Assembly (NCBI RefSeq): GCF_950295315.1
Contig: NC_080172.1
Location: 113,167,512 to 113,231,511, forward strand
Direction: 5' to 3'
DNA length: 64,000 bases
DNA from: Erinaceus europaeus
Lineage: Eukaryota > Chordata > Mammalia > Eulipotyphla > Erinaceidae
The position numbers were made by a program, and so were the translations under genes. Under the pieces are notes generated by a model. The model saw only the letters and a list, made by a program, of their open reading frames with translations, did not search any database and was not told the DNA's origin. Below are positions 21,683 to 32,704 of this stretch, in pieces (the first letter of the stretch is position 1; each line of letters opens with the position of its first letter).

Positions 21683-21979
21683 GTGGTGGAGCGACTGCAT
21701 CTGGTGTGGAAGGATTTGCAGGGGTGCTCAAATACAGAGGCCTACAGTCCATATGGACAGTCATTTTAATTTCTGTTGTAATGCAGGGGTGTATCATTGA
21801 CTCAGACAACCGAGCAAATGCTGTATCATTTTCACTGTCTCAGTCAACTTATTAGTGACTATATTTGGAAAATCCAAGATAGAGTGAAGCCGTGAAAGTC
21901 GAAGCAAAAAGTGGCAAGGGACGATTGTATTTCTTTTGCTTTTTAAGATTTTTTTTTCAACAAATGTCTCCTTGTCTCA

Positions 21980-22200
21980 TTTTTTAAAAATGTTTTATGA
22001 CCTTTATTTACTTATTTGTATAGAGACTGTCAGAAACTGAGAGGGAAGGGGGACGGGGGGGAGAGACAGAGAGGCACCTGCAACACTGCTTTGCCAATTA
22101 TGAAGCTTCCCCCCTGCAGGTGGGATTCAGGGACTCTTACACAGATAATGTGTGGTGTAACATGTGCACTCAGCCAGGTGTGCCACCATGTGGCTCCTAA
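21980..22200 (-). mobile_element. Family B SINE
   Basis: Minus-strand copy with a TTTA tail, GA-rich middle, 'gaagcttcccccctgcaggtgg' and 'ccaggtgtgccaccatgtgg' at its head. Confidence 0.8.
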
Positions 22201-22206
22201 ATCCAT

Positions 22207-22476
22207 TATTATTTTTTTTATTTATAAAATGGAAATATTGACAAGACCATAGGATAAGAGGGGGTACATTTCCACCCCCAGAACTCTGTATTCAGTCTTC
22301 TCCCCTGATAGCTTTCCCATTCTTTATCCCTCTGGGAGCATGGACCCAGGGTCATTGTGGGGTACAGAAGGTGGAAGGTCTGGCTTCTGTAATTGCTTCT
22401 CCGCTGAAGGTGGACATTGGCAGGTTGATCCATACTCCTAGCCTGTCTTTCTTTTTCCCTAGTGGAGGCAGGGAAC
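22207..22476 (-). mobile_element. L1-type 3' region, short
   Basis: 'tttatttataaaatggaaat' end through 'ggagcatggacccaggg', truncated after 'tttttccctagtggaggcag'. Confidence 0.75.
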
Positions 22477-22707
22477 ATTATTTCTATTTGTTCTTTTGAG
22501 TTTTATTTAACTGTGGAAGTGAGAATTTAGATCTTACAAACTTGCCTTCAGAAGCATATACACGTTTATCCTCATGCCATCAGTCTTCCAATATTACTAT
22601 TTTGTGAAATTATCTTACTTATTTGTTTATTTATTTATATTTTGTATTGAGGCGAAAGAAACTGTGTGGGAAGGAGGGAGATGGAGATACAGAAAAAGAG
22701 AAAAAGA

Positions 22708-22981
22708 GAGGGCAAGGTGGTGGGGCACCCGGAGAAATGCACATAGTACTAAGCTCAAGGACCCGCCTGCCGCATAAGGATCTTGGTTCAAGCCCTGGGC
22801 TTCGCACCTGCAGGAGGAATGCTTCTCCAGTGATGAGCAGTTCTGTAGGTGTTTCACTTTCTTTCTCCCTGTCTCTCTCCCCCTCATTTCTCTGTTTCTC
22901 TCTGTCCTATCCAATAAAGTGGAAAAAATGGCCACTAGGAACAGTGAATTTGTAGTGCTGGTACCAAACCCAAGTGATAAA
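22708..22981 (+). mobile_element. SINE with extended 3' module, nested
   Basis: Head 'gggcaaggtggtggggcacc', B box 'ggttcaagccctggg', core, CT region, 'cctatccaataaagtgg' and the extended module 'atggccactaggaacagtga'. Confidence 0.75.
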
Positions 22982-23041
22982 CTGGAGGAGAGAGAGAGAA
23001 GAGGATAGAGAGAGAGAGAGAGAAGAGGAGAGAGAGGAGAG

Positions 23042-23090
<49 letters not shown>

Positions 23091-23113
23091 AGAGAGAGAG
23101 AGAGAGAGAAGGA
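22982..23113 (+). repeat. (GA)n polypurine array
   Basis: About 130 bases of GA with GGA interruptions. Frames on both strands across it (up to 168 codons) are RE or SL/LS runs. Confidence 0.95.
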
Positions 23114-23344
23114 GCTGGGTATCTGCATCTCATACGAAGCTTCCTCTTACAGATGGGTTCTGAGGGCTTGGACTCAACTTCTACATGGGCCCCTTATCAA
23201 ATGCACCATTGCCTGTGCCCTTGTAAAAACCTTATTCAGATTTCTACTAATAAGAAATTGTATTAATAAGTAAGCCATAAGCATACTTTTTATTGTGTCC
23301 AAGTTTGCTTTCCCTGTTGTGTATCATTTAATTTCTCTTTCTTT

Positions 23345-23560
23345 AAAAAATATTACTCAATTTATTTATTAGTAGATAGAGATAGAGAGGAGTTGAGAGG
23401 GAGGGTGAGATAGAGATAGAGAGAGACAGAGATACCCACAGCCCTGCTTCATCATTCGTGAAGCTTTCCCCCTGCAGGTGGGGCCCAGGGGCTTGAACCT
23501 GGGTCCTTGTGCACTGCAATGTGTGCACTTAACCAGGCATACCACTGCCTGGCCCCTTTC
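23345..23560 (-). mobile_element. Family B SINE
   Basis: Well-kept minus-strand copy: GA middle, 'cttcatcattcgtgaagc', 'gggcttgaacctgggtcc' and 'accactgcctggcccc'. Confidence 0.85.
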
Positions 23561-23777
23561 CCCCTTTCTTTTCCATGTATCTTTCAACATCTCATCTCTA
23601 GATTCTTGTATGTGATTGTTACTCTATTTCAGACACATCATATAACTTCTTTCTTATTCTCTTGCTTTTATTTCCTTTTTCTTTTGCCCTCCTAGTCCAC
23701 TTGGACTAGTGACTCTTAAGGTCTATACCATAGCCACAGTCTTGGCTTGCTCCTTCAACATAATCCAAGAAATTCCC
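23561..23777. other. Unclassified AT-rich segment
   Basis: No repeat or gene recognised. Confidence 0.35.
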
Positions 23778-24070
23778 CCAAGACAGACACCTGCAGCACT
23801 GTTTTACCACTCACAGAGCTTTCCCATTTTGGCTGGGGTCCAGAGGCTCAAATCTGGGTCCTTGCACACTTTAACATGTACACTCAGCCAGGGGTGCCAC
23901 CACTAAGCTCAAGTCCTCAGTCCCCACCTGTAGGGGGAAAGCTTCATGAGTGGTGAAGTATAGCTGCAGGTCTCTCTGTTTCTCTCTCTCTCTCTCTCTT
24001 TCCATCTCCCTCTTAATTTCTGTCTGTCTCTATGCAATAAGTGAATAAAGATAACAAAACATTAAATAAA
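23778..24070. mobile_element. Head-to-head pair of partial family B SINEs
   Basis: A minus-strand head and core (23778-23903, ending 'caggggtgccaccac') is joined directly to the core and tail of a plus-strand copy (23905-24070). Neither is complete. It could be an inverted template-switch product or a nested insertion with deletion. Confidence 0.6.
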
Positions 24071-24470
24071 AAACTAAAATCCAGAAATTCCCTTGGCCTT
24101 TCTTTTGCACCGTGTTGAACTCCCTGTTACCTGGGATGAATATCTTCCTTCTGTCTTTATTTATACCCCAACTTTAGTGAACCACGTCTTTTAGAACTTT
24201 CCAGAAAAAAAAAATTAACCTAGGACATGTCTGGCGTTTCTTGAGACTCTGGACATATGGAGATAATAACTATGCCCCTTCAAGCTCCTTTCTGATTTAC
24301 TATCATGCCATCTTGTTATTTCTTTAAAAATCATTTCCAAACAAAATTTCTTGTAAGTCATTATTGTTAACCATAAGTTTCCTTCTACTCCTCCCTTCAC
24401 AGTCTGTGACCTTCTCACCTTAAGTGTTTGCAACACTTTATTTCATATTCCTCTGTCAAAAGCTTTCTCT
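24071..24470. other. Unclassified segment
   Basis: No repeat or gene recognised. The 73-codon minus frame at 24215-24436 has no domain. Confidence 0.35.
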
Positions 24471-24474
24471 AGAG

Positions 24475-24695
24475 AGAGAGGGAGAATCAGGCTGGGAGTA
24501 TGGGTTGGCCCATCAGTGTCCATGTCCTCCAGCAGAGAAGCAATTACAGAAGCCAGAACTCCTACCTTCTATACCCCATAAAGAATTTTGGGCCATAGTC
24601 CCAGAGGGTAAAGAGCATGGAAACTTGCAATGGAGGGAATGGGATGCAGAACTCTTGTTGGTGGGAACTGTGTGGAATTGTATCCCTTTTAAATA
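24475..24695 (+). mobile_element. L1-type 3' end, short plus-strand copy
   Basis: 'gggagtatgggttggccc', 'gaagcaattacagaagccag', 'gaactcttgttggtggga' and 'tgtggaattgtatccctttt'. The A tail is missing. Confidence 0.7.
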
Positions 24696-25042
24696 GGGCA
24701 GGTAGCTTATCCTGCCCTATTCCCTGCTTTGAATTATTGTCTTTTTATTTTTAATTTTCTGACTTTATGCCATAATATTTTTTTATTACTTTTAAAATAT
24801 TCTATTCTATAACTTACCTTTCCTCCTGGAAATCTTTTTTCCCCAAGGATCTCTTCCTTCTCCTTACCTTTTGCTCTCATCTTCACTGGGTCACCTGGGT
24901 AATGATGATTTCCTTTTAATATTTCTGAATCCCATGAAGTTTTCTTTCTAATATTACTCCTGACTTACAGAAACAAATGTGTAAATCACATTTAAGTAAA
25001 ATGGATATGGAGGCAAAGTTTGAAACCTTTGTAAGTACAAAC

Positions 25043-25118
25043 ATTTCCTTCCTTCCTCCCTTCCTCCCTTCCTCCCTTCCTTCCTTCCTTCCTTCCTTCC
25101 TTCCTTCCTTCCTTCCTA
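25043..25118 (+). repeat. (TTCC)n polypyrimidine array
   Basis: TTCC and CTTCC units, followed by a T-run that belongs to the next SINE tail. Confidence 0.95.
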
Positions 25119-25129
25119 TTTTTTTTTTT

Positions 25130-25408
25130 TTTTTTTTGCCTTCATTGTTGTTGCTAGGGCTTGGTGCTGGCACTACAAATTCTGTAGTTCCTGGTGACCA
25201 TTTCTTCCATTTTTCTGGATAAGATGGGGAGAAACTGAGAGCGGAGGGGGAGACAGAGAGGGAGAGAGAGACACACCTGCAGACCTGCTTTAAGGCTTGT
25301 GAATATCCCTTCTTCAGGTGGGGAGCAGGGGCTTGAAGCCAGATCCTTGAGGGTGTCCATGTGCTTAGTACTATGTGAGCTTATCTGGGTACACCACCTC
25401 CCGGCCCC
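25130..25408 (-). mobile_element. SINE with extended 3' module
   Basis: Minus-strand copy: 'gggcttggtgctggcactac' module, GA middle, 'gcttgaagccagatcc', and 'accacctcccggcccc' at the head. Confidence 0.8.
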
Positions 25409-25753
25409 CTAAACATTTCTATCTTGCTTTTATAGTCGCTGGCACTTTGGGAAGGTGTGAAATTCTAGGTAAACCTCTTTTATTTTTCCCCAAAAACCTT
25501 GTAAAATACTGCTCCATGATTTTCTAACAAGGTAGGGTGTTGACAATGATTTAATTCTAGTCTTCTTTTCTTTTCTTTTGTATAAGCTTTAGGTTTTTTT
25601 TTTCCTCAGGAAATTGTCATCCTGTGCTCATTTTACTTCCTTAGAACCATTTTAAGGAGCAGGGCAAAGAGAAGACCCTACTATCTTGACAAAATGCCAT
25701 CATTTTTAGGAACATAATGTGTAACACATCTGGATTGGAATATGTCATAGAAT

Positions 25754-25803
25754 TATTGGGTTGTCAGAAAAGTTGTGACACATTTTTGCATAGAAAAACA
25801 AGT
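25754..25803 (+). mobile_element. Mariner-like terminal fragment
   Basis: A TA dinucleotide is followed by 'ttgggttgtcagaaaagttg' and 'tgcatagaaaaac'. This resembles the terminal inverted repeat of mariner elements, which typically begin TTRGGTTGNNMAAAAGT. No opposite end and no transposase are visible, so it is only a fragment. Confidence 0.55.
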
Positions 25804-25839
25804 CATGATTATTCCATCAGTGCAGTCTAGTCTTCTTCT

Positions 25840-26286
25840 CTTCCTCCTCTTCTTCCTCCTCCTCCTTCCATTTTACTTGATAGGACAGAGAGAAATTGAT
25901 AGGGAAGCGGGAGATATAGAAGGAAAGAGAGGGGCCAGGTGGTAGCTCACCTGGTTGAATGCACATGTTACATTGTGCAAGGATCCAGGTTTGAGCCCCT
26001 GGTTCCCACCTGCAGGGGGAAAGCTTTGCAAGTGGTGAAGCAGTATTGCAGGTGTGTGTCTCTGTCTTTCTCCTTCTCTATCACACCCATTCATCTTGAT
26101 TTTTTTTTTTGTGGCTATTTCTATTCAACAAATAAAGATAATTTTTAAAAGATGGACATCAACAGACCTGCTTCACCACAGGAGAAGTGTCCCAGCTGGA
26201 GGTGGGGAGTTCAAACCCAGGTCTGGTGTGAATCCTTGCTCATAGTACTATGTGTGCTTAACTAGATACACCACTGCCCAAACACC
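25840..26286 (-). mobile_element. Minus-strand SINE split by an opposite SINE
   Basis: Outer parts are 25840-25929 ('ggacagagagaaattgatag') and 26153-26286 ('acagacctgcttcaccacag ... caaacacc'). The intact order is GA tract then 'cagacctgcttcacc', so the plus copy interrupts one element. 'aaaga' occurs at both junctions. Confidence 0.75.
25930..26152 (+). mobile_element. Family B SINE, nested
   Basis: Complete copy: 'ggggccaggtggtagctcacc' head, 'caggtttgagcccctgg' B box, core, and tail 'caacaaataaagataa' plus A-run. Confidence 0.85.
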
Positions 26287-27588
26287 CCTCCCCCAATATA
26301 CTATTCTTAAAGATGACTGTTTAAATTATTTGCCTTTGGTGAAAAATATGCTTTCAAAAGAGGAAGATATTTTTCTATAATGACTAACATATGTTCTAAA
26401 AACCCCTTGATGTATTTGTTTTAATTTTTTAAAAAATGATGATACCAACAACACTCATAATAACTATGCCATCATATCATCTCAGGACTTCATAGCATCT
26501 CAAAACATTCCCACCAATATCACCTTATAGGCACCGTATTTTCTGGAAGTACTATTATTTCCAGTTTCTAGCTAAGGAAATGTGGGATCACAGAGATTAG
26601 GATTTGCAAAGGAAGCACAAGACTTGTTGACAGGTGACCTCCTGTATGTGACTGTTATCATGCCACAAACTGCAGTCTTCTATTTGTAAGGATTTGCATA
26701 GCACAAAGTAGCATGATGACTTAACTTCAAATCGATGGCAGATAATGTGTACAACATTATACAAACTGAAGTGTTCTCTTCTCAGCTTGGTATCTTAGGG
26801 ACATTTAATTCCCCACTATGGTAGAAGGTTTCCAGAAACACTAAGTGCTGTCTCTGTGTGAACCAAACTTATGCTGTTTCACGTAGCCTAAGACAAAGGC
26901 CCACATGACCTCTGCACTTTCAACTGCATTCTGTGGCTGAAAATCTATACTTTCAAATCTGTGCTTTCCATTGCCTCTGAGAAACTGTTCCTACATTGTT
27001 CACGTCCTTTTCCTTGTTCATAGAACTGGGCCTGTGAAAAGATACTATCTAGTGCCAGACAAGCATGAAACTATCATTGGAATCCATGTCTAGAGAAAGA
27101 GAGAGAGATTTCATATTCCAATTGTTGATCCTCAAGTCACTTAAACACAACAGACTTTTGACCATACTTGGCGATAACTATTGCAGTATCGTCAAATGCA
27201 GGAATGCTTTTAGACTTCCTAATAATTGCTGGCATCAGTTCCTCTTTATATTGAAATCAATAGAAATTATAATCTTCTTGCATAGAATAACTGATGTGAT
27301 TCGATGTGGGGGTCATTTTACAGGGGGAAGGATAGCTTCTGTGGTCTCTGAATTACCATTCTCCCCCTCTCTCTCTTTTTATATTGATTCAACATTTGGT
27401 TTGGAATATTACAGTATTTCAGCAATCTAGTTTCACACTCCTACACCCAAACACATGTGCATACAACTCACCAATGCCACTGAAGTTCCTGTACCATTAC
27501 ACCAAATGGAACCTACCCAGCCTCCTCTCATAAATCCTCCATTTCCTCTGAAAACCTCCATAGTTTTGCTTTGGTTTCTTTGCCTCCA
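26287..27588. other. Repeat-poor block with possible MIR fragment
   Basis: 'ccagtttctagctaaggaaatgtggg' near 26560 recalls the MIR 'acagatgaggaaactgagg' motif. The 121-codon plus frame at 27065-27430 has no domain and its composition does not look coding. Confidence 0.4.
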
Positions 27589-27589
27589 A

Positions 27590-27694
27590 GGTTATCCCTG
27601 GGGCTTGGTGTCATCACTACAAATCCACTGCTCCTCATGACTATTTTTTTCCATTTTCTTTATAGAACAGAGAGAAATTGAGAGGATGAGAGAG

Positions 27695-27732
<38 letters not shown>

Positions 27733-27855
27733 GTAGACCTGCTTCACTGATTATGAAACTTCCCCCTTGCAGGTAGGGAGTCTCGAGTTTGAACCCAGAT
27801 CCTTTTGCTTACTACTGTGTGTGCTTAAATCAGTGTACCACCGTCTGGCTCCCTA
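27590..27855 (-). mobile_element. SINE with extended 3' module and internal (AG)n
   Basis: Minus-strand copy with 'ggggcttggtgtcatcactac', an (AG)n expansion at 27691-27729, 'gacctgcttcactgattatg' and 'accaccgtctggctccct'. Confidence 0.8.
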
Positions 27856-27859
27856 GGTT

Positions 27860-28390
27860 ATTTTTTTAATTTTTATTTTTTATCGGTCTAAGGGTAAGTT
27901 TGTTTATTACTGTTGTTATAATTTGTAATTTAATTTGCTTTAATTATCTATATTTTATATATGGGTGAAACTATTAGTAATTGTCTTTCACTTCTCTACT
28001 TTTTTCACTTAGCTTAGTCACCTCCACTTTTACTCATTTTGTTCTAGATAACACATTCTTAAGCACCAAACAGTATTCCAACAACCATATAGCCTGCACC
28101 TTCTTTACGCAGTCATCTTTAAGTGGACATTTATGTTGATTCTATATTTTAGTGGTGAATGCAGAGGTGCATATATCTCTTTGAATTTTGTTTGCATGTC
28201 CTATTTGTGAATACATACCTAAGAATGGTATTGTGGGATCATGGGTAATATTTTTCATGGACTTGTCACCAGATGTATATAAATAAATGGGAAAACTTGT
28301 GGGGTGAGGATGGGCTGTATAGAAACTCATGTCGCACTGTTTGCATCATTTTGAAATGCTTCTCTTTGACAACAATCTGACTTAGAGTGG
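27860..28390 (-). mobile_element. L1 3' fragment (end of ORF2 and 3' UTR)
   Basis: 'ttcacttagcttagtcacc', 'gttctagataacacattc', 'ccaaacagtattccaac' and 'ggtattgtgggatcatggg' follow the antisense order of mammalian L1 ORF2 ends (target 'tattccattgtgt ... tgggatggctgggtcaa'). Diverged, so relatively old. Confidence 0.6.
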
Positions 28391-28544
28391 TGTCAGAAGA
28401 GAGCACCTTTATTTGCTAGTTCTATCTCTTATTATAGGAAAAATAAAAATAATGAATTATGGGTGGTCAAGATTAAGTTGATTTTTAGTGATTTCAATGG
28501 TATTTTCAAAAGACAGTCTGGTAGCTTTGAGTGATACATTTGTT

Positions 28545-28758
28545 TTTAAATTGTTTTATGTCTATTTATTTATTTGTCATAAATTGGATAGAGACAGAGA
28601 AGTTGAGAGGTAAGGGGGAGATAGACAGGGAGACAGTCACCTGTGGCACTGCTTCATCTCTGGTGAATCTTCCCCCCTGCAGATGGGGACTAGGGACTCG
28701 AACCTGGGTCCTTGGGCTCAGTGACATGCGCACTCAACCAAATGCACTGCCCCCTATA
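28545..28758 (-). mobile_element. Family B SINE
   Basis: Minus-strand copy: TTTA tail, 'ggatagagacagagaagttgag', 'gggactcgaacctgggtcc' and 'caaatgcactgccccct'. Confidence 0.85.
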
Positions 28759-30170
28759 CATTATTTTAAAGATACAATCAGTGTTATATAGTGTAAACAT
28801 AAAAATAATTGATTGATCAGTTTCCCTGTTAGACTTTTTTTTCTTTTCTAAAAGTAAACAACAGTGTGTTGCCCCGGGAGCAGTGAAAATGGTCACCTTA
28901 TTTTCCTGTCTGATTGTGTGGAATTGGATGTAAGTCCTTAAATCGATCTTAGCACATTAAATAATTAACTGGAACACCATTTATTGAAACTCTAGTACTT
29001 GTGCTGAGCACTTTAGATACTAAGAACATAAGCAAAACATGAATCCTCTCATTATAGAACATTTAGTGAACAAGTCAACAAGTGATTTTTGTGAATCAGT
29101 ACCCCAACTCCTAGAACATAGACCAAGTTCTTATTTTCATTATAATTTGTGACCAATTGAAAAGGTGATTGGAAAGTGCAGCTGATTCACGTGGGAATAT
29201 TGGCATCCTCAAAACTGAAAGACTCAGTATCTCATGCATATAACTTATTCCCAGTACACTATTCAAAGAACTGAATTCTTCAGACTCTTCTTAGAGGCAA
29301 AGGGGAATTTCTGAGGTGGGGTGTGTATTACATGCTCAGTTGTAAGAAAGGGGGAAAAAAAGTATAATAAAATCCTGGAGGGTAAAAAAAAAAACAAACC
29401 TTGATTCATTTGTCCCCTGCTTTTATTTTTATTTTAAGCCATTTAATAAAAATTTTTTGTTTTAGTTTTTGCCTTTAAGCTCTTGCTGAGCTGGAAGTTA
29501 GTAAATCTGTGAGCTCATTCACGGGTTCCCTTTATTATATCTTTCTATTTTCATGGAATTTCATTTTATCTTTCTATTTCATGCCTAAAGTATTCTTGAT
29601 AGATGGAGTCAATTGCTACAATTTCTTGAAAATGCACTTTTTTCACTATGAAATTTCTAGATGATTGAATCTAATGATAAAGAAAATATGACGACATTTT
29701 CCTTCATATCTATCTGCAGAATAAGAAGACTTATCTTTGTAGCTGAGGAGAATATTGGTAGTTGTGTTATGACTTTCTCTTCAAACACATGACTGGAGAA
29801 ACCATTTTCTTTCAGTATACTGGAAGAAAATCAAGAGGGAGTGGGAAAAATTAAATGATTTTTAAACATAAATTTCTAAGGGTGTAATTGCTGAAGGATG
29901 AGGTCTTGACAGATTATTGAAGCAAACCTAAAAACTATAGTCTACAATAAAATTCAAGTTTTCTATATCTTAGTTTTCTTTATCTGTATAAACTATATCT
30001 AAACCGAGTGCCTCGTGACAATGACAGTCAGTCTTAATGATATCACATTGTTTATGAGGCAGGAATTCTAGAAGGACTTTTCCTAAGTACTCTTGTTCAT
30101 TGCTGCCTTCTACCTTTACTCCCAGGGTGCTTTGCTGGGACTTCAGGTCTGTATGATTCCAGTGCTCCCA
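28759..30170. other. Repeat-poor block with one ancient repeat
   Basis: 28975-29075 ('caccatttattgaaactcta', 'gtgctgagcactttagatac') looks like the 'atttattgagcacctactatgtgccaggcac' motif of old mammalian LINE/MIR relics. The rest, AT-rich, is unclassified. Confidence 0.4.
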
Positions 30171-30174
30171 CTGT

Positions 30175-30360
30175 CTTATTTTTTCTTTGTAATCTAAGAG
30201 ATAAACAGAGATGGAGAAAGGGAAAGAGAAACAGAGACACTACTGCTCATGAAGCATTTCTTGTGCATGGTGCAACGATAGAGTGCCATGGGATTTGAAT
30301 ATGGGTTCCTGCATGTGGTAAAGGGTGAAGTAGACTATGTAAACTATCTCTCATCCTTCT
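30175..30360 (-). mobile_element. Degraded minus-strand SINE
   Basis: 'gataaacagagatggagaaag', 'cactactgctcatgaagc' and 'gatttgaatatgggttcc' keep the SINE order but are strongly diverged. Confidence 0.6.
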
Positions 30361-30462
30361 TGTTGCCTTTTTTTTTCAAGATTCAGTGATGGAGTGACTG
30401 TCTTGAATGGAGTCAATGGACACTTGACTAGAACTGAAAGACCTGCTTCCAAAATAGTAGAC

Positions 30463-30780
30463 TTTAAAAAAAAAATTCTTTATTGGGGTATTAGTGGTTT
30501 ACATTCAACAGTAAAATACAGTAGTTTGTGCTAGCATAAAACTTCTCAGTTTTCCACATAACAATTCAACCCCCAGGAGCTTCCCCTCTGCCATCATGTT
30601 CCAGGACCTGAACCATCCCCCTCCACTCCATTTCTTTTACTTTGGTGCAGTGCTGTAGACATTTAAAAATGGTGTGCTCACGTGACCAGCAAGTCCCAAT
30701 ACTAGCTTTCAGAGGAGGCTTTAATCTTTCACCCCATAAATCTTCTCTTAGAGCTTCTGGAGTCATCACAATAGGGCAAC
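30463..30780 (-). mobile_element. L1 3' end
   Basis: T-run, 'ttctttattggggtattag', 'ggtttacattcaacagtaaa' and 'gttttccacataacaattcaac' define the antisense L1 3' end family shared with 32424, 39795 and 41264. Confidence 0.75.
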
Positions 30781-31194
30781 TGATTTCTCAAAACAAGTGA
30801 CCAAAGAGAGAGCAAAAGGGGAACCACAGTTATTTTTATGATTTAGTCCTTGAAATAAAAACACCATCATTTTTTATAACATCCAACTAGTTGAGTAAGT
30901 CAGTACTACTCATTATGGGAAGATGGCAAATAAAGATGTGAATAACAATGAAAATCACTGGATGCTGCTTTGAGTTGATTTTCTGCCTCTCACAATCTGT
31001 GTGATATATTAATCGCTCTCCCCAAAAGAATCATTATTGATTTAGTGCTTGGTGTCTTTGCCATCCAAATGAGGCACAGGTATTAATCCCTTAAGTACAG
31101 TTTAGTTAGTACTATTCCCCCTGTTCTAAAGACCTGTAAACTAATGAGAGGAAAGTTTCCTTCCTCCCATACGAGGACAAACACAGAATAACTT
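30781..31194. other. Unclassified segment
   Basis: No repeat or gene recognised. Confidence 0.35.
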
Positions 31195-31196
31195 CT

Positions 31197-31650
31197 TTTT
31201 GTTTTCTTTTCATTTAATGATTTAATAGGGATTCACCATCAAGACTGTAGGATAAGAGAGGTACAATTCCCACCACCAGAGTTCCTTGTCTTAAGCCATC
31301 TCCTCCACTGGAAGTTTCCCTGTTTTTTCTCCCTCTGGGAGTATGGACCCAGGATCATTATGGGGTGCAGATGGTAAAAGGTCTGGCTTTTGTAATTGCT
31401 TCTCCACTAGACATGGACATTGACAGGTTGATCCATACCCCCAACCTGTTTCTGTCTTTCCCTGGTAAGTTAGGGCTCTGGGAAGGTGGGGTTCTAGGAT
31501 ACATTGGTGAGGTCATCTGCCCAGGGAAGTCAGGTTGGCATCATGGTAGCATCTGCAACTTGGTGGCTGAAAGGCATTAAGACATAAAGCAGAACAAATT
31601 GTTTAATAATCAGGAACCTAAAGGTACGGATATAGCAGATGAGATTTCTA
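31197..31650 (-). mobile_element. L1-type 3' region
   Basis: 'tttaatgatttaatagggattc' end, 'gggagtatggacccaggatc' and 'agcatctgcaacttggtgg' through 'aatcaggaacctaaagg'. Confidence 0.75.
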
Positions 31651-32409
31651 TAGATATTCTTATTCATAAAAATAGAAATATCAAGAAAACCAAAGCCAAT
31701 AACCCACAACATTCTGAAACACAACAGGAACCCTGAGAATTTCTTCTAACTTAGTACTTTGGGGTGGAAAGAATCTTTATGATTTCATGTGCTATCTTTT
31801 GAGCTCTTAGTTATAGTCTCAGAATAGATGAGTGTGCCCTTAAATAAAAGTTATCATTGATCTCTAGTTGCACAGTTTTCTTAGTCTGACTTTTGCTGAT
31901 ATAACTCCATGGATATAAAGTCTTTCTCCTTTTTTATGGTCTCTGTCCCTTACAGGTCAAACAGATACTGTATCTCTTAATACTCTTAAAATAATTGTGA
32001 GTGCACCATGAATCTTGCTGGAGTTTATTCCATCTAGTAAAGTCACAATCAATTTCTTTGATATAAACTCCACCTGAGTTTTTTTTTTTTTCTGAGATAC
32101 AGCATTAAGCTTTTTACAAGGCCTATTGTTTAATTGAATGTTCTTTTTCAGACAGTACCTTAACTCTTTCTAAGGCCTGGTGGAAGAGTTTATAGTAGCA
32201 CACATGATTTTTATTAATGTTATGATTTTTCTTCCATTTTTCCACTTTTGCTACTAGCCTGGGAACTGTTTCCTAATTCTAGCTCTGCTTAGCATATGAA
32301 GAGAATGGAGTTCCCAAATTAGTAATTTCTAGCTTTTTTTTTTTTTTTTGTAAAGTGTTCCTTCCTTTAGCTTATCTCTTTTCTTGGCCTTTCATTATTG
32401 ATAGCAGGA
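31651..32409. other. Unclassified AT-rich segment
   Basis: No repeat or gene recognised. T-runs near 32080 and 32335. Confidence 0.35.
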
Positions 32410-32423
32410 TGAACCAGACAATA

Positions 32424-32627
32424 TATATATTTAAATTTATTTCTTTATTGGGGAATTAATGTTTTACATTCAATAGTAAATACAATAGTTTGTACATGCA
32501 TAACATTCCCCAGTTTCCCATTTAACAATACAACCCCTACTATGTCATTTATCATCCTTCATGGACCTGTATTCTCCCCACCCACCCACCCCAGAGTCTT
32601 TTACTTTGGTGCAATACGCCAATTCCT
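32424..32627 (-). mobile_element. L1 3' end insertion with 14-bp duplication
   Basis: 'tgaaccagacaata' flanks it at 32410-32423 and 32628-32641. The insert is 204 bases, a strongly 5'-truncated L1. The minus strand carries a G-quadruplex-type tract (complement at 32576-32592), homologous to 10487-10509. Confidence 0.9.
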
Positions 32628-32704
32628 TGAACCAGACAATACTTTTAACACTCTGAGTACAAATATTTGTTATGTCACCTAGACCATTGAAGATATATTC
32701 TTTC

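Larger units (their letters stand above)
21101..21927 (-). mobile_element. Tigger-like (pogo/Tc1-mariner) DNA transposon, internally deleted
   Basis: The ends are inverted-repeat related: 'cagccctccct' at 21101 against 'caatcgtccct' read inward from 21927 (8 of 11). Both sit directly next to TA (21099-21100 and 21928-21929), the target duplication of this superfamily. The minus strand encodes a pogo-type N-terminal helix-turn-helix region but no catalytic DDE domain. A (CA)n array has expanded inside. At 827 bp it is far shorter than an autonomous copy. Confidence 0.75.
22610..23222 (-). mobile_element. Minus-strand SINE split by opposite SINE and GA array
   Basis: The T-rich tail and GA tract (22610-22707) and the head complement (about 23114-23222, 'gaagcttcctcttacagatgg') flank a plus-strand SINE and a long GA array. 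Same architecture as 12433-12955 and 25840-26286. Confidence 0.65.

Noticed and set aside
21387..21809. 140-codon minus frame considered as a host gene
   Set aside because: The middle is a translated (CA)n array, and its C-terminal part is the frameshifted Tigger head. It is transposon-derived.
22627..23133. 168-codon minus-strand frame
   Set aside because: It is translated (GA)n array (SLSLS runs) plus antisense SINE sequence.
27065..27430. 121-codon plus frame
   Set aside because: No domain, no coding-like composition, and no supporting splice or start context; likely chance in AT-rich DNA.
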